Source of the DNA: OAS926 sp035503715
Lineage (GTDB): Bacteria; Pseudomonadota; Alphaproteobacteria; Rhizobiales; Rhizobiaceae
Reading direction: 5' to 3'
Assembly: GCA_035503715.1 (NCBI GenBank)
Contig: DATJTE010000212.1
Location: 1 to 37,124, forward strand
Length of the DNA stretch: 37,124 nt
In this document: piece after piece, positions 36,267 through 37,124 of the stretch
How positions within the stretch are numbered: position 1 is the stretch's first letter
Layout: each line of letters begins with the position of its first letter
Program-made: the position numbers and the translations under genes
Notes under the pieces: generated by a model
Database searches by the model: none
What the model was told of the DNA's origin: nothing
What the model saw: the letters and a program-made list of their open reading frames with translations, nothing else

Positions 36267-37124
36267 TTGCCGCGAAGTCGCATCAACCTCACCGACGCTT
36301 TCATTCGCAGTTTCCCGGCACCTGAGGCCCGCACCGACGTCTGGGACGACAAGGTTCGCGGACTCGTTCTGCGCGTCACGCCAGCAGGCGTCAAGACATG
36401 GACGGTGGTCTACAGCCGACAGAGCGACGGAGCGCGTCAGCGGGCGACGCTGGGCCGCTATCCGGGCATTTCGTTGGAGCAGGCTCGGAAGCTTGCCCTC
36501 AAGGCAATGAGCGCAGTCGCAGAGGGCGACGATCCGGCCGACAAGAGGCGCACCGGGCGCGCGGCGCTAACGGTCAAGCAGCTCGGCGCCGTCTACATCG
36601 ACAAATACGCGAAGCGGCATAAGCGCACCTGGGAGGAAGACGAGCGCATCCTGAACAAGGATGTCTATCCGAAGATCGGGCGCATGAAGGGAACATCGGT
36701 CAAGCGCCGCGATATCCTCGACATCATCGAAGAAAAAGCTGAGGCGGGCAAAACGGCAGCCGCGGTAAACGTGCTCGCCGTCGTTCGGAAGTTCTTCAAT
36801 TGGCTCGTCGCTAACGACTACATCCAGACGTCACCCGTCGCCGGTGTGAAGCCTCCCGCGAAGCCAACCCGACGCGACCGCGTCCTATCCGAGCGAGAGA
36901 TCGAACAGGTCTGGGTGGCGATCTACAACGCCGGCATTTCCGATGACGTGAAGGAGATCCTTCGCCTGCTGCTGTTGCTCGGGCAGCGCAGCGGTGAAGT
37001 GTGCGGGATGACGGTCGCCGAGGTCGAGTTATCCACAGAAATGTGGACCATACCGAAGAGCCGCACGAAGAACGGCCTAGAGCATACCGTGCCGCTGCCA
37101 CCGATGGCGCTCAAGATCGTCGAG
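36267..37124 (+). CDS. tyrosine recombinase (integrase), 5' part
   Basis: The frame opens after a TAA at 36210-36212 and is uninterrupted to the window end, giving 286 residues of a protein normally about 400 long. No ATG occurs at the right place; TTG 36267 (or TTG 36261) gives the family N-terminus (M)PRSRINLTDAFIRSF. Domains: Arm-binding DUF4102-type domain (1-90: WDDKVRGLVLRVTPAGVKTWTVVYSR, LGRYPGISLEQARKLA), core-binding helices (100-195: ALTVKQLGAVYIDKYAKRHKRTWEEDE), and the start of the catalytic domain with Arg241 (LLLGQRSGEVCGM) and the hairpin lysine near 268 (SRTKNGLEHTVPL). The HxxR and Tyr residues lie beyond the window. Placed beside the tRNA-Lys fragment, it is probably the integrase of a genomic island or prophage extending to the right. 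Confidence 0.85.
   Translation, partial: MPRSRINLTDAFIRSFPAPEARTDVWDDKVRGLVLRVTPAGVKTWTVVYSRQSDGARQRATLGRYPGISLEQARKLALKAMSAVAEGDDPADKRRTGRAALTVKQLGAVYIDKYAKRHKRTWEEDERILNKDVYPKIGRMKGTSVKRRDILDIIEEKAEAGKTAAAVNVLAVVRKFFNWLVANDYIQTSPVAGVKPPAKPTRRDRVLSEREIEQVWVAIYNAGISDDVKEILRLLLLLGQRSGEVCGMTVAEVELSTEMWTIPKSRTKNGLEHTVPLPPMALKIVE

Overview
The window reads as chromosomal DNA of a high-GC alphaproteobacterium of the Rhizobiales, most like Mesorhizobium, Aminobacter or another Phyllobacteriaceae member. Reasons: a CDP-diacylglycerol-dependent phosphatidylcholine synthase (Pcs), an IalB-family protein, the sdhE-mfd pair, a rhizobial-type HspQ, many periplasmic-binding-protein ABC transporters, and strong G/C preference at third codon positions. 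The genus is an inference; no rRNA or other taxonomic marker is present.

Layout. 1-1.3 kb: 3' part of a secreted RTX calcium-binding repeat protein. 1.47-7.0 kb (minus): a tightly packed sugar operon, binding protein > permease > permease > ROK kinase > GntR regulator > SIS-domain protein, with no ATPase gene and a 13-bp intercistronic hairpin after the binding-protein gene. 7.2-9.1 kb (plus): small lipoprotein, map, radC. 9.1-10.98 kb: a small cassette bounded by 23-bp copies of the 3' end of radC. It holds four minus-strand genes: a DUF2892-like membrane protein, an atypical sigma factor, a second small membrane protein and an isoprenylcysteine-methyltransferase-like membrane enzyme. 11.1-11.4 kb: an unrecognised 105-aa gene. 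11.46-16.2 kb (minus): a complete BMP/nucleoside-type ABC transporter. 16.3-18.1 kb (minus): quinone oxidoreductase and pcs. 18.3-20.4 kb: convergent UbiH-family hydroxylase and AEC permease. 20.5-21.6 kb: hspQ and ialB sharing a bidirectional terminator. 21.8-24.3 kb (plus): YejA-like binding protein and a DsbA/FrnE-like thiol oxidoreductase. 24.3-31.65 kb: mfd and sdhE (minus), a hypothetical gene, recG (plus), and a DUF502 protein (minus) overlapping recG. 31.75-35.1 kb (minus): glmU-glmS, the two dedicated steps of UDP-GlcNAc synthesis. 35.2-35.9 kb (minus): ccdA. 36.0 kb to the end: the 3' half of a tRNA-Lys gene, broken at its anticodon loop, followed by a tyrosine-recombinase integrase that runs off the window. 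This looks like the left edge of an integrated element.

How the genes relate. Most of the window is housekeeping (DNA repair: radC, mfd, recG; envelope precursors: glmU, glmS; membrane lipid: pcs; respiration and redox: sdhE, ccdA, UbiH-like) interleaved with nutrient uptake. The two accessory spots are the radC 3'-end cassette and the tRNA-Lys junction. The cassette is the best candidate for an undescribed system: a sigma factor translationally coupled on both sides to tiny membrane proteins, each with a CPxC motif, plus a membrane methyltransferase-like enzyme.
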